A stretch of DNA of 64,000 nucleotides from Propionibacteriaceae bacterium (GTDB taxonomy: Bacteria; Actinomycetota; Actinomycetes; Propionibacteriales; Propionibacteriaceae): positions 186,001 to 250,000 of the forward strand of contig WQZD01000001.1 of NCBI GenBank assembly GCA_009780915.1, in the 5' to 3' direction. The position numbers and the translations under genes were made by a program. The notes beneath the pieces are model-generated. The model did no database searches. It was given only the letters and a program-made list of their open reading frames with translations, and was not told where the DNA came from. Positions 36,065 through 44,123 of the stretch are shown piece after piece (the stretch's first letter is position 1; every line of letters starts with the position of its first letter).

Positions 36065-38158
36065 ATGGATCATAGTGAATTGAATGAATTGCGCACCATG
36101 GTGCGCGGCCGTCTGGAACGCGCCTGGGGATCTGCCACATCAGCCGACAGCGCCGACTGCGCCACGCTGTGGCAGGCGGTCGCCGGGGACGGGCTCTTCG
36201 AACTCGCCGGGTTGGACGCCCTGGACGGATTGTCGGTGGCCATGGCCGAACTGGGCCGGGTCGCCTGCCCGCTGCCGTTGTCGGACGGTTTCATCGCCAG
36301 TCGCCTGTTCGGCGACTCCAGTCCCGTGGCCGAAGCCATCGCATCCGGTCAGATCAGGGTGAGTTTCGCCGCCGACATCGTGGATGATCGGGCTGAGGCC
36401 GTGGAGATGGCGACGGTCGCCACCCATGTGCTGGTGGTTCCGGCGGCGGGAGGCACGGTCGAACTGCGACCTGTCACAGCAGTCACCACCACACCGGGTC
36501 TGGCCCGGCCGGCGTGGAGCATGGTCGAGGTGGGACCTGCCTCGCACAGCGTGGACGTCACGGCGAGCGCCGCTGACGAAGCCCTGGTCATCCAGCGCTT
36601 CGCGTGGTCGGTACGGGCTCTGGCGGCCGCCACGCTGATGCACGAACTGGCGGTCGAGCACGCCAAGACGCGCATCCAGTTCGGTCAGCCGATCGGCTCC
36701 TTCGGCGCTGTCCAGCAGCGGACCGCCACCTGTCAGATCGACGTCAGCGGCGGTCAAGCCCTGATCCAGCGGGCGCTGGCGGCCTACGCTGATGAGGCCT
36801 CTGACTGGGTTCTGGCGGCGGAACTGGCCACCACGTTCATCGCCGGGGCATCTCGGAGGGTGCAACTGGGCGCCCACCACACATTGGCCGCGTCCGGGTA
36901 TTTCGAGGAGCACGTCGGACCGTGGCTCTTCCGCCGTGTCCATGCCGATCACCTCCACGTCATCTCGGTCACACGGGCGGTCGGCTCGGTGGCCGATGTG
37001 CTCGTCGAGACTGAAAGTGGCCTGCCGGACTTCACGCTCGACGCCACCGGCGAGGCGTTCCGGGCCCAGGTGAGGGCCATGATCGAGGAGACGCGCCGCC
37101 CAGATGGCGGTTTCGACGTGGACGAGGTCACCGCCGCCATGGTGGCCAACGGGTGGCTCGGCTTCGGCTGGCCGGAACGGTACGGCGGGCGCGACGCCAC
37201 CTTCAGCGAGCAGGTGGTGTTGCACGATGAATTGGTCTACCACCGCACCGACGGCGAACTGGCTCTCGGCTCGGTCATGCTGTTGGGCAATTCCATCCTG
37301 CTCCACGGCACCGAAGAGCAGAAAGAGACCTTCCTGCCGATCATTCGGCGGGGCGAGATGAAGTTCTGCTTGGGGTACTCCGAGCCCGAGGTCGGCTCCG
37401 ACTTGGCCTCCGTGCGAACCCGTGCGACCTTCGACGGCGACGAGTGGGTCATCGACGGCCAGAAGATCTGGACCACCGGCGGGCACACGGCCTCATACAT
37501 CTGGTTGGCCACGCGGACCGATCCGGAAGCCTCCCCACGCCACGCCGGGATCACCGTCTTCTTGGTGCCGATGGACACCCCCGGCATCTCGGTGCAACCG
37601 ATGACGGCCTTGTCCGGTGGCGTGTCCACGATCACCTTCCTCGACCAGGTGCGGGTGCCCGACTCGGCTCGGGTCGGCCCCGTGAACGGCGGCTGGAAGG
37701 TCATCACCGACGCACTGGCCGGTGAGCGTGTCCTGATGGGTGGCATCGCGAACCAGTTGCACCGTCAACTGGACGACGTGCTGGCCTTCGTTCGTGCCGA
37801 CCCCGAGCGGCTGGTCGGGCCCCGCGGCTCGGCAGGGCGTGCCCGCTTGGGCGAGCTGGCCTCGAGCCTGCAAGCCCTGCGTGCGCTCGTGGCAGCCGCC
37901 ATCAGCGCCACGGCCCAAGGGGCGGGGGCTCGTTTCGAAGCGCCGATGGCCGGTGTTCTGGGCGGGGAGTTGTCCGAGGAGTTCGGCGAGGCCATGCTCG
38001 ACATCCTCGGTCCGGCGGTCGCGTCGAGCGGTCCGGGCGCCCCGGGTGGTGGCGAGGTGGAGCACAGCCTTAGACTGTCCATCATGTACGTCGTCGGTGG
38101 TGGCACCAACGACATCCAACGCGGCCTGATCGCGCGGGGGCTGGGACTGCCACGGTAA
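36065..38158 (+). CDS. Tandem acyl-CoA dehydrogenase (two domains in one chain, 697 aa)
   Basis: Two acyl-CoA dehydrogenase modules are joined. The first (about 1-320) keeps the C-terminal helical half (KTRIQFGQPIGSFGAVQQRTA) but its middle beta domain is degenerate. The second (about 330-697) is complete with CLGYSEPEVGSDLASVRTRA, the GQKIWTTGGH segment and the terminal YVVGGGTNDIQRGLIARGLGLPR. Heteromeric pairs of such subunits (alpha2beta2) act on bulky CoA esters in steroid catabolism; here the pair appears covalently fused. It would feed electrons to the ETF in the same cluster. ATG at 36065 has GGAG nearby; it closes the cluster. Confidence 0.82.
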   Translation: MDHSELNELRTMVRGRLERAWGSATSADSADCATLWQAVAGDGLFELAGLDALDGLSVAMAELGRVACPLPLSDGFIASRLFGDSSPVAEAIASGQIRVSFAADIVDDRAEAVEMATVATHVLVVPAAGGTVELRPVTAVTTTPGLARPAWSMVEVGPASHSVDVTASAADEALVIQRFAWSVRALAAATLMHELAVEHAKTRIQFGQPIGSFGAVQQRTATCQIDVSGGQALIQRALAAYADEASDWVLAAELATTFIAGASRRVQLGAHHTLAASGYFEEHVGPWLFRRVHADHLHVISVTRAVGSVADVLVETESGLPDFTLDATGEAFRAQVRAMIEETRRPDGGFDVDEVTAAMVANGWLGFGWPERYGGRDATFSEQVVLHDELVYHRTDGELALGSVMLLGNSILLHGTEEQKETFLPIIRRGEMKFCLGYSEPEVGSDLASVRTRATFDGDEWVIDGQKIWTTGGHTASYIWLATRTDPEASPRHAGITVFLVPMDTPGISVQPMTALSGGVSTITFLDQVRVPDSARVGPVNGGWKVITDALAGERVLMGGIANQLHRQLDDVLAFVRADPERLVGPRGSAGRARLGELASSLQALRALVAAAISATAQGAGARFEAPMAGVLGGELSEEFGEAMLDILGPAVASSGPGAPGGGEVEHSLRLSIMYVVGGGTNDIQRGLIARGLGLPR

Positions 38159-38174
38159 GGGGGCCGCGGGGGCA

Positions 38175-38188
38175 TACACTGAATCCTG
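38175..38188 (+). promoter_or_regulatory. -10 element (TACACT) of a probable leaderless MFS gene
   Basis: TACACT at 38175-38180 stands eight bases before the ATG at 38189, and no ribosome binding site is present in between. It separates this gene from the acyl-CoA cluster, which ends only 30 bases upstream. Confidence 0.45.
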
Positions 38189-39493
38189 ATGGCTATTCTC
38201 GCTGACATTACCCCTTTGCGACAGTCGGTCCCGTTCCGGCGGCTGTGGTGGGGACAGGGGCTGGCCGCCATCGGGGGGCAGTTCACGGCCATGGCGGTCG
38301 CGTTGCAGGTGTACGACCTGACGCGGTCGACCTTCATGGTGGGACTGTTGGGGGTGTTCGCCCTGGTGCCCCTGGTGGTCATGGGCCTGTACGGCGGGTC
38401 GATCATCGACAATCATGACCGGCGTACGGTCGCGCTGATCTCTGCCGTGGTCATGTGGTGCGCGACCATTGGATTGGCCATCGAGGCGTGGTGCCATCTG
38501 GACAGCGTCTGGCTGTTGTATGTCATGGTGGCGATCCAGTCCGGAGCCGGGGCGGTCAACTCGCCGTCCCGTACCGCCATCATCCCCCGCCTGATCGACC
38601 GATCCCTGCTGCCGGCGGCCAACGCGCTGAACTCGGCGGTGTGGACGGTCGCCCTCATGGTGGGGCCGCTGATCGGGTCGGCGTTGGTGGCGGGGTTCGG
38701 GTACAAGACCGCGTACACCGTGGACGTGGTGACGTTCACCGCCGCGTTGTACGCCGTGATCCGGCTCCCGTCCGTACGCCCCTTGCGCTCCGACGACCCG
38801 GCTGACAAGCCATTACGCGGGTGGCGATCGGTCGTGGACGGGTTCCTCTTTTTGGGGACGCGGCCCAACGTGCGCATGACCTTCTTCATGGACTTGGCGG
38901 CGATGGTGCTGGCCCAGCCGGTGGCCCTGTACCCCGCCGTCGCCACCGACATGATCGGCGGGGGCCCGACCACCGCCGGATGGCTGACCGCGTTCGTCGC
39001 TTTCGGGTCGGTCATGGCCCTGGTGTTCTCCGGCCCCCTGGGCAAGGTACGCCGTCAGGGCCGGGTCGTCGCGATCATGGTGGCCGGATGGGGGGCGGGG
39101 ATCCTCGGCTTCGGCGTGGTTCTGATGCGCGTCGGCGCCCATCATCCCGACCACGTGGTCTGGTGGGCGCTGATCGCGTCCGGGGCGTGCCTGGCATTCG
39201 CCGGCGCCTGCGACTCGGTGTCGTCGGTCTTCCGCAACGTGATCCTGCAATCCGCGACCCCCGACAAGCTGCAGGGCCGGCTCCAGGGCATCTTCACCGT
39301 CACCGTGTCGGGCGGCCCCAACCTCGGCAAAGTGCTGTCAGGGTCTGCGGTGAGGGGCTTGGCTGGGGTCAGTCCCGTGCCCCTGGGGCTCACCGCCGCC
39401 GTGGGCGGAGCGCTGTGCGTGCTCGCCGTGGGCGTGCTCAGCCGGGTCACGCCCCAGTTCTTGAGGTACGACGCCCAGCATCCACAGCCGTGA
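38189..39493 (+). CDS. MFS exporter (EntS/enterobactin-exporter-like)
   Basis: The 434-residue protein has around twelve membrane spans and the MFS_3 (EntS-like) pattern: FRRLWWGQGLAAIGGQFTAMAVALQVYDLT at the N-terminus, NHDRRTVALIS in the 2-3 loop and INSPSRTAIIPRL-like VNSPSRTAIIPRLIDR. Such exporters move siderophores or drugs outward. No siderophore synthesis genes are adjacent, so the substrate is unknown. Confidence 0.85.
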   Translation: MAILADITPLRQSVPFRRLWWGQGLAAIGGQFTAMAVALQVYDLTRSTFMVGLLGVFALVPLVVMGLYGGSIIDNHDRRTVALISAVVMWCATIGLAIEAWCHLDSVWLLYVMVAIQSGAGAVNSPSRTAIIPRLIDRSLLPAANALNSAVWTVALMVGPLIGSALVAGFGYKTAYTVDVVTFTAALYAVIRLPSVRPLRSDDPADKPLRGWRSVVDGFLFLGTRPNVRMTFFMDLAAMVLAQPVALYPAVATDMIGGGPTTAGWLTAFVAFGSVMALVFSGPLGKVRRQGRVVAIMVAGWGAGILGFGVVLMRVGAHHPDHVVWWALIASGACLAFAGACDSVSSVFRNVILQSATPDKLQGRLQGIFTVTVSGGPNLGKVLSGSAVRGLAGVSPVPLGLTAAVGGALCVLAVGVLSRVTPQFLRYDAQHPQP

Positions 39494-39527
39494 GGTGGAC
39501 GGAGTGGCGAGAGTCCCGATTCTCCGC

Positions 39528-39576
39528 GGGGCACGAACTGTCGGTGCTGAGGGGGTACGACGACAGTTCGCGCCCC
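39528..39576. repeat. Palindromic element, copy A
   Basis: Arms GGGGCACGAACTGTCG (39528-39543) and CGACAGTTCGCGCCCC (39561-39576) pair over 16 positions with one A-C mismatch and a 17-base loop. It shares the outer GGGGGCRCGAA / TTCGYGCCCCC arms with copies B to E. Confidence 0.75.
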
Positions 39577-39590
39577 CGAAGATTCTTGGG

Positions 39591-39641
39591 GGGGGCACGA
39601 ACTGCTGGTTGCGGGTGGGGAATCCAGCAGTTCGTGCCCCC
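39591..39641. repeat. Palindromic element, copy B
   Basis: Arms GGGGGCACGAACTGCTGG (39591-39608) and its perfect complement (39624-39641) form an 18-bp stem with a 15-base loop. The inner stem bases differ from the other copies, yet the arms remain complementary. Confidence 0.8.
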
Positions 39642-39803
39642 ATGGCGTCGATGACCCCCGATGCCCCCGTGGACCCCTGTGGAACCCTGTGGGGCACCGT
39701 GGACCCCGATGCCCCCGTGGAACCCTGTGGGACCCCGTTGACCCCGTGGGACCGCCATGATCCGCCGTGCGGCGGCACCACCCCCGAGGAGCCCCACCGG
39801 GTC

Positions 39804-42080
39804 TCACTGGCGGCAGACCGGGTACGCCCACTCGTGCTCCCCGGGCCCCACTGCGATGGTGGGGGACTCCGCGTGCCAGGGCAGACGCACATCGGCCGAC
39901 GCGCCGGGGGGCACGATCACACGGATCCGCATCTCGTCCTCCTCGACGGCCCAGGAGACACCGGCCAGGCCCAGGGGAGTGATGTGGGAGGTCGAGGCGT
40001 GCGTGAGCCCGCCGCCGGGTTGTGGGGCGACAAGGATCCGGCTCCATCCCGGCGCGGCCGACGACAGCCCGCCGACCACACGATGGATCCAGTCGGCGAC
40101 CGCGCCCAGGGCGTAGTGGTTGAGCGAGGTCATGCCTGTGCGGTGGAGCCGCCCGTCGGGCAGGATCGCGTCCCACCTCTCCCAGATGGTGGTCGCGCCC
40201 ATGGTGACCGGGTACAGGAACGAGGGGCACTGCGTCTGCATCAGCAGGGCGTACGCGCCGTCGAGGTGCCCGGTCTTGGTGAGCGCGTCGGCGATGAAGG
40301 GCGTCCCCGCGAAGCCGGACGAGATCGTGAACTGACGTCCCGCCATCACGGAGTTCAGCCGCTTGCCGGCGTACTCCACCTGCTCGGGTTCGAGCAGGTC
40401 GAAGCAGATCGCCAGGGCGTACCCCGTCGAGGTCTCGCCCGCGACCACCCCGCGGGGGTCGACGTACGCCCCCTGGAACGCGGCGCGGACCCTGGCCGCC
40501 AGATCCGTGTAGTGGCGAGCCGCGTCCGTGTCGCCCACCAGGGTGGCGATGCTTGCCATCTGGGCGGTGGTACGGGCGTAGAACGCCTGGGCGACGAGGT
40601 ACTTGTCTGTTTTCCCCTGGCCCGGCTCGCGCGGGGGCGCGTCGGGGTCGCACCAGTCTCCGTACTGGAAACCCGTGTTCCACAGGCCCGACTCGTCGAG
40701 CGACGACTCGACCTCGTCCACGTACGACCTCATGGCGGCCCAGCAGCGGCGCAGGACGTCCACCTGGCCCGACTCCTGGTACAGGGTCCAGGGGACATTG
40801 ACGATGGCGTCCCCCCACAGGGCGGTCGGCTGGGACGGACGGGGGTCGACCAGGGGCGCCGAGCGCGGCATGTTGCCGACCCGCTCCCGCTCGATCATCA
40901 GATCGGTGAGCCAGGACTCGACCACCGCCTGCACGTCGTACAGGTACGTGGCCGTGGGGATGAAGGCGTTGAGGTCGCCGGTCCAGCCCAGGCGCTCGTC
41001 GCGTTGGGGGCAGTCCGTGGGGATGCCCACGAAGTTGGATCTCATCGACCACACGACATTGCTATGGAACTGATCGAGCAGCGCGTGGGAGGACTCGAAC
41101 CAGCCGTGGCGGGCCATGTCGGAATGGACGACGACGGCACTGAAGTTGCTCAGGTCGAGGGCGCCTTTCCACCCTTCGACCTCAATGTAGCGGAACCCGT
41201 GGAAGGTGAATCGCGGCTCCCACTCCTCATGGTCGGCACCGGCGCAGATGTACCGGTCGGTGGCTTGGGCCGTACGGTTGGTCTCCCGTTCCAGGCTCCC
41301 CTCCGGTGTGAGCGCCTCCGCATGGCGGATGAGGATGTCCTGGCCGCGTCGGGGCGTGTCGATGCTGAGGTGGGTCCACCCGGCGATGTTCTGGCCGAAG
41401 TCGATGATCCGGTGCCCGGCGGGGGAGGTGGTGACGGCGACGGCGGGCAGGTGCTCGATGCGCCTGATCGGTGGCGCGGTGGCGAGGCGCAGGGTGTCCA
41501 GGTCCCAGTGGTAGTGGATCGCCGGTCCCCATTCACGGTCGTCGAAGTCGGGGTCGCACCAGGTCGGGGATTCCAGCCGCGCGTCGAAGGTCTCCCCGTC
41601 GTAGAGGCCGTTCGCTCGTACGCCCTGGGTCCCCACCCGCCAATCGGAGAGTTTCCAGGGCGCGGTGGATGGCTCGGTGACGATGGTGTGGGCACGGTCT
41701 GTGTGGTCGAGTTCCAGTTGCATGTACAACGCGGGGCGATCCGCGTAATGGTGGTTCACCTTGCTCCAGGTGAGCGCCCCCACGGCCCACCCTTCGCCGA
41801 CGATCGCCCCGAGCACATTGTGCCCGGTGTGGATGAGCTCGGTCACGTCGTACTCGGACACCATCAGCCGTTCGCGGTAGGAGGTCCACCCTGGCGCCAA
41901 CACCTGGTCGCCGATCCGCGAGCCGTTGAGGTACGGGTCGACGATGCCGAGGGCCGTGACGTAGAGGGTGGCACGCCGTGGGCGGTCCTCCACGAAGAAC
42001 GGTCGCCGGAAGTACGGCGCCGGGTCCGACTCGGCACACGCCCGAGAATGAGAAATGAACTGCCCCTGCCATGTCGGCAT
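39804..42080 (-). CDS. Alpha-L-rhamnosidase (GH78)
   Basis: The 758-residue protein has the GH78 order: a galactose-binding-like N-terminal region (YVTALGIVDPYLNGSRIGDQVLAPGWTSYRERL), a beta-sandwich (GWFESSHALLDQFHSNVVWSMRSNF) and an (alpha/alpha)6 barrel. The barrel carries the catalytic-region motif GIPTDCPQRDERLGWTGD and GATTIWERWD. It hydrolyses terminal alpha-L-rhamnose from plant glycosides or pectin fragments. No signal peptide is present, so it acts in the cytoplasm on imported glycosides. ATG at 42080 follows AGGAGG by five bases. Confidence 0.92.
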   Translation of the reverse strand: MPTWQGQFISHSRACAESDPAPYFRRPFFVEDRPRRATLYVTALGIVDPYLNGSRIGDQVLAPGWTSYRERLMVSEYDVTELIHTGHNVLGAIVGEGWAVGALTWSKVNHHYADRPALYMQLELDHTDRAHTIVTEPSTAPWKLSDWRVGTQGVRANGLYDGETFDARLESPTWCDPDFDDREWGPAIHYHWDLDTLRLATAPPIRRIEHLPAVAVTTSPAGHRIIDFGQNIAGWTHLSIDTPRRGQDILIRHAEALTPEGSLERETNRTAQATDRYICAGADHEEWEPRFTFHGFRYIEVEGWKGALDLSNFSAVVVHSDMARHGWFESSHALLDQFHSNVVWSMRSNFVGIPTDCPQRDERLGWTGDLNAFIPTATYLYDVQAVVESWLTDLMIERERVGNMPRSAPLVDPRPSQPTALWGDAIVNVPWTLYQESGQVDVLRRCWAAMRSYVDEVESSLDESGLWNTGFQYGDWCDPDAPPREPGQGKTDKYLVAQAFYARTTAQMASIATLVGDTDAARHYTDLAARVRAAFQGAYVDPRGVVAGETSTGYALAICFDLLEPEQVEYAGKRLNSVMAGRQFTISSGFAGTPFIADALTKTGHLDGAYALLMQTQCPSFLYPVTMGATTIWERWDAILPDGRLHRTGMTSLNHYALGAVADWIHRVVGGLSSAAPGWSRILVAPQPGGGLTHASTSHITPLGLAGVSWAVEEDEMRIRVIVPPGASADVRLPWHAESPTIAVGPGEHEWAYPVCRQ

Positions 42081-42210
42081 AGCTACCTCCTCGCCGAGAT
42101 ATCGCGGTGGCTATGAGTCTAGTCCGGATTCCCGGATCTCGGTTGAGTGGCGGCTCATGGTCGTAGGGGTGGGGGTGTTGGGGTGTTGGCCGTGGGGGGT
42201 GCTGATCGGG

Positions 42211-42309
42211 GTGGTGTTGGCCGGGGTGGTGTTGGCCGGGGTGGTGTTGGCCGGGGTGGTGTTGGCCGGGGTGGTGTTGACCGTGGTGCTGGCCGTGGTG
42301 CTGGCCGTG
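42211..42309 (+). repeat. 15-base tandem repeat (TGGTGTTGGCCGGGG)n
   Basis: Five near-identical units of TGGTGTTGGCCGGGG run from about 42211 to 42285, then decay through TGGTGTTGACCG and TGGTGCTGGCCG forms to about 42309. Confidence 0.85.
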
Positions 42310-42325
42310 GGGGGGTATGGGCCGT

Positions 42326-42375
42326 GGGGGCGCGAACCGTGGTTTTTCGGTCCGATATGCACGGTTCGTGCCCCC
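42326..42375. repeat. Palindromic element, copy C
   Basis: GGGGGCGCGAACCGTG (42326-42341) pairs with CACGGTTCGTGCCCCC (42360-42375) with one G-T position. The loop contains TTTTTCGGTCCGATAT, identical to the loop of copy E. Confidence 0.8.
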
Positions 42376-42386
42376 GTGGATTTCGT

Positions 42387-42436
42387 GGGGGCACGAATCG
42401 TGCTTTTTCAGGGGGGAATGCACGGTTCGCGCCCCC
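42387..42436. repeat. Palindromic element, copy D
   Basis: GGGGGCACGAATCGTG (42387-42402) pairs with CACGGTTCGCGCCCCC (42421-42436) with two mismatched or wobble positions. The loop begins CTTTTTC as in copies C and E. It starts 12 bases after copy C ends. Confidence 0.75.
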
Positions 42437-42530
42437 GTGGTCTCTCGGCATCTGGGGAGCGGAGGGGTGGATGGGGGGATGTGAGGTGGATGGTCGGTGT
42501 TACGGTTCAAGCCGTGGGGGTATGGGCCGT

Positions 42531-42580
42531 GGGGGCGCGAACTGTGCTTTTTCGGTCCGATATGCACAGTTCGCGCCCCC
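42531..42580. repeat. Palindromic element, copy E
   Basis: GGGGGCGCGAACTGTGC (42531-42547) and its perfect complement (42564-42580) make a 17-bp stem. The 16-base loop is TTTTTCGGTCCGATAT. Confidence 0.82.
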
Positions 42581-42686
42581 GTGGCGTTCAGGGCGTCCTG
42601 CCGTCTCGGCGTCTAGGACGTCTCGCCGTCTCGGAGTCCAGGGTGTCCCGCCGTCTCGCCGTTTCAGTGAGTGGAGGTACGCCCCC

Positions 42687-43991
42687 TCAGGGGTCGACCA
42701 CCACGCTGCGGTCCTCTCGTACGGCGGTGCTGATCGCCATCGACAGACGATGGTCGAACAGGGCCAGGTCGAGTGGTCCGGGGGGCGGCGCCGTGCCGCC
42801 CACCCACGACGCCATGTGTGTCATGACGGCGGCGAACGCGAGTTCCTCGTCGTTCCAGTCCTGGCTGGGCCACGGGTTGGTCCACAGGACCACCTCGCCG
42901 AGCAGGATACGGTCTTCCGGGGCGTCCGACGATCGGGGGTCCCGGCGAAGGTACGTCGTCGTGATCAGCCCGTCCGAACCGAGCCGGACGACCTGGTCGC
43001 CGCTGATGTGTCCCGAGGACCCGCGTACGAGCAGCCGCGGGGACCCGCGTGGGACGCCCCCCGAGCCCCCACGTACTGAGCCCCCGCGTGTCACGGGCGT
43101 CGGGGATGCTCCGGTCCCAGACCCCTCACTCACATCGATGAGCGCGCTGCGTCCGTCGGCGACATCCACCGATGCCACCGTCAGGTCGCTGGGCCGGGGC
43201 GAGTCCCAGGTCCAGGGGTGCGAGGCCGACACGGGCGCGGCGGTGGAGAAACGGTGGACCTGCACCACCGCGCGCTGGCGAGACACGCCCAGATAGGCCC
43301 GAACCAGGGGCACAGCATGCTGGACGGGCGTGGACCACACTTGGACCTCCTCGACAGTGCCGATCATCCCCGTACCGCCTGCCCCCGAACCGATCATCCC
43401 CGCGCCGCTCACCCCCGTACTGCTCATCCCCGCGCCGCCCGCCCCCGAACCGATCATCCCCGTACCGCTCATCCCCGTACTGCTCACCCCCGTACTGCTC
43501 ACCCCCGCGCCGCTCACCCCCGCGCCGCTCACCCCCGCGCCGCTCACCCCCGAACCGCTCGCCCCCGCGCCGATCACGCCCATACCCCCCGCACCCATAC
43601 TCCCCGCACCCGACCCAATCGCACACAACCGGGCCACATGCTCGGGCATCCACACCGACGGATCACAGACCTGGACCAAGCCCGTACTCGCGAGATCGGC
43701 ACCGCGAGCAAGCGCGCTCAGACCGCCCGCGACAGGGGCCAGGGACAGGACGGGCACCCCCATCGTGACAGCCGTACGTGCCACCGCCCCGGCGGAAGCC
43801 GATGGCGCGAAGCTGAGGAGGAAGTCGGGACGGCACGCTTCCACGCACGCCGCCACGTCGGTGAACACGGGAATCGTCGCTGTCCGTTCGCGGCGCAGGA
43901 CCAAGCCGATGCGGTCCAGGGACGGGATCGCGCCCACCACTTTTCGTACACTATGGAAGCTGTGCCCCACGCCGACTTGCACGAACCTCAT
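42687..43991 (-). CDS. Gfo/Idh/MocA-like oxidoreductase homologue with repetitive insert
   Basis: The N-terminal 125 residues look like a Rossmann domain of the Gfo/Idh/MocA group (MRFVQVGVGHSFHSVRKVVG, then RPDFLLSFAP and GVPVLSLAPVAGG). The typical GxGxxG is altered to VGVGHS. Residues 126-212 are a Gly/Ser/Ala/Met/Val pentapeptide repeat (GAGVS, SSTGV, GSGAG). The C-terminal part (about 213-434) resembles the beta domain of these oxidoreductases (VQVWSTPVQHAVPLVRAY). It lies upstream of the rhamnosidase on the same strand, which suggests a sugar-related role; substrate unknown. The ATG is six bases after a TAGCCT -10 element (leaderless). Confidence 0.65.
   Translation of the reverse strand: MRFVQVGVGHSFHSVRKVVGAIPSLDRIGLVLRRERTATIPVFTDVAACVEACRPDFLLSFAPSASAGAVARTAVTMGVPVLSLAPVAGGLSALARGADLASTGLVQVCDPSVWMPEHVARLCAIGSGAGSMGAGGMGVIGAGASGSGVSGAGVSGAGVSGAGVSSTGVSSTGMSGTGMIGSGAGGAGMSSTGVSGAGMIGSGAGGTGMIGTVEEVQVWSTPVQHAVPLVRAYLGVSRQRAVVQVHRFSTAAPVSASHPWTWDSPRPSDLTVASVDVADGRSALIDVSEGSGTGASPTPVTRGGSVRGGSGGVPRGSPRLLVRGSSGHISGDQVVRLGSDGLITTTYLRRDPRSSDAPEDRILLGEVVLWTNPWPSQDWNDEELAFAAVMTHMASWVGGTAPPPGPLDLALFDHRLSMAISTAVREDRSVVVDP
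43356..43616 (-). repeat. 15-base coding tandem repeat encoding GAGVS-type pentapeptides
   Basis: About 17 pentapeptide units lie inside the oxidoreductase-like gene. On the plus strand the unit reads GCGCCGCTCACCCCC-like; variants encode GAGVS, SSTGV, SGTGM and GSGAG. All length changes are in frame. Confidence 0.85.
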
Positions 43992-43997
43992 GGGACA

Positions 43998-44003
43998 AGG
44001 CTA
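43998..44003 (-). promoter_or_regulatory. -10 element of the oxidoreductase-like gene
   Basis: TAGCCT on the minus strand is followed by six bases and the ATG at 43991, so the mRNA is probably leaderless. Confidence 0.5.
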
Positions 44004-44123
44004 GTACGAAAAAACAACCCCAGCTATCGCAATTTCAACGTTCGTCGTATTGCCTACTGAGACGATGTGCGCGTGGGCCCCTACCGATTTCCGCCTGGCT
44101 ATCAATCGTGGTTGGATAGAACT

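Larger units (their letters stand above)
39494..39803. other. Intergenic region with two palindromic elements and degenerate CCCC-GTGG repeats
   Basis: No gene is supported. The first half carries the two palindromes listed separately. The second half (39655-39760) is a low-complexity run of short units such as GATGCCCCCGTGGACCC and GTGGAACCCTGTGG. The region lies between convergent genes, so it probably also terminates transcription. Confidence 0.6.
42081..42686. other. Repeat-rich intergenic region upstream of the rhamnosidase gene
   Basis: No gene is supported in these 606 bases, although several frames are open because the repeats are multiples of three. It holds a 15-base tandem array (42211-42309), three palindromic elements (C, D, E) and a degenerate run of GTCTCGCCGTCTCGG-like units at about 42590-42665. 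Confidence 0.65.

Noticed and set aside
39528..39641. Palindromes A and B as simple terminators only
   Set aside because: They lie between convergent genes and may terminate, but the same arms recur upstream of the rhamnosidase gene where no terminator is expected, so a repeat family is the better description.
42211..42309. Tandem repeats considered as a CRISPR array
   Set aside because: Units are 15 bases and contiguous, without spacers, and no cas genes are near.
42055..43296. Plus-strand frame through the repeat region (413 codons)
   Set aside because: It consists of tandem-repeat translation (VVLAG units), palindromes and antisense of the oxidoreductase-like gene. No start site or domain supports it.
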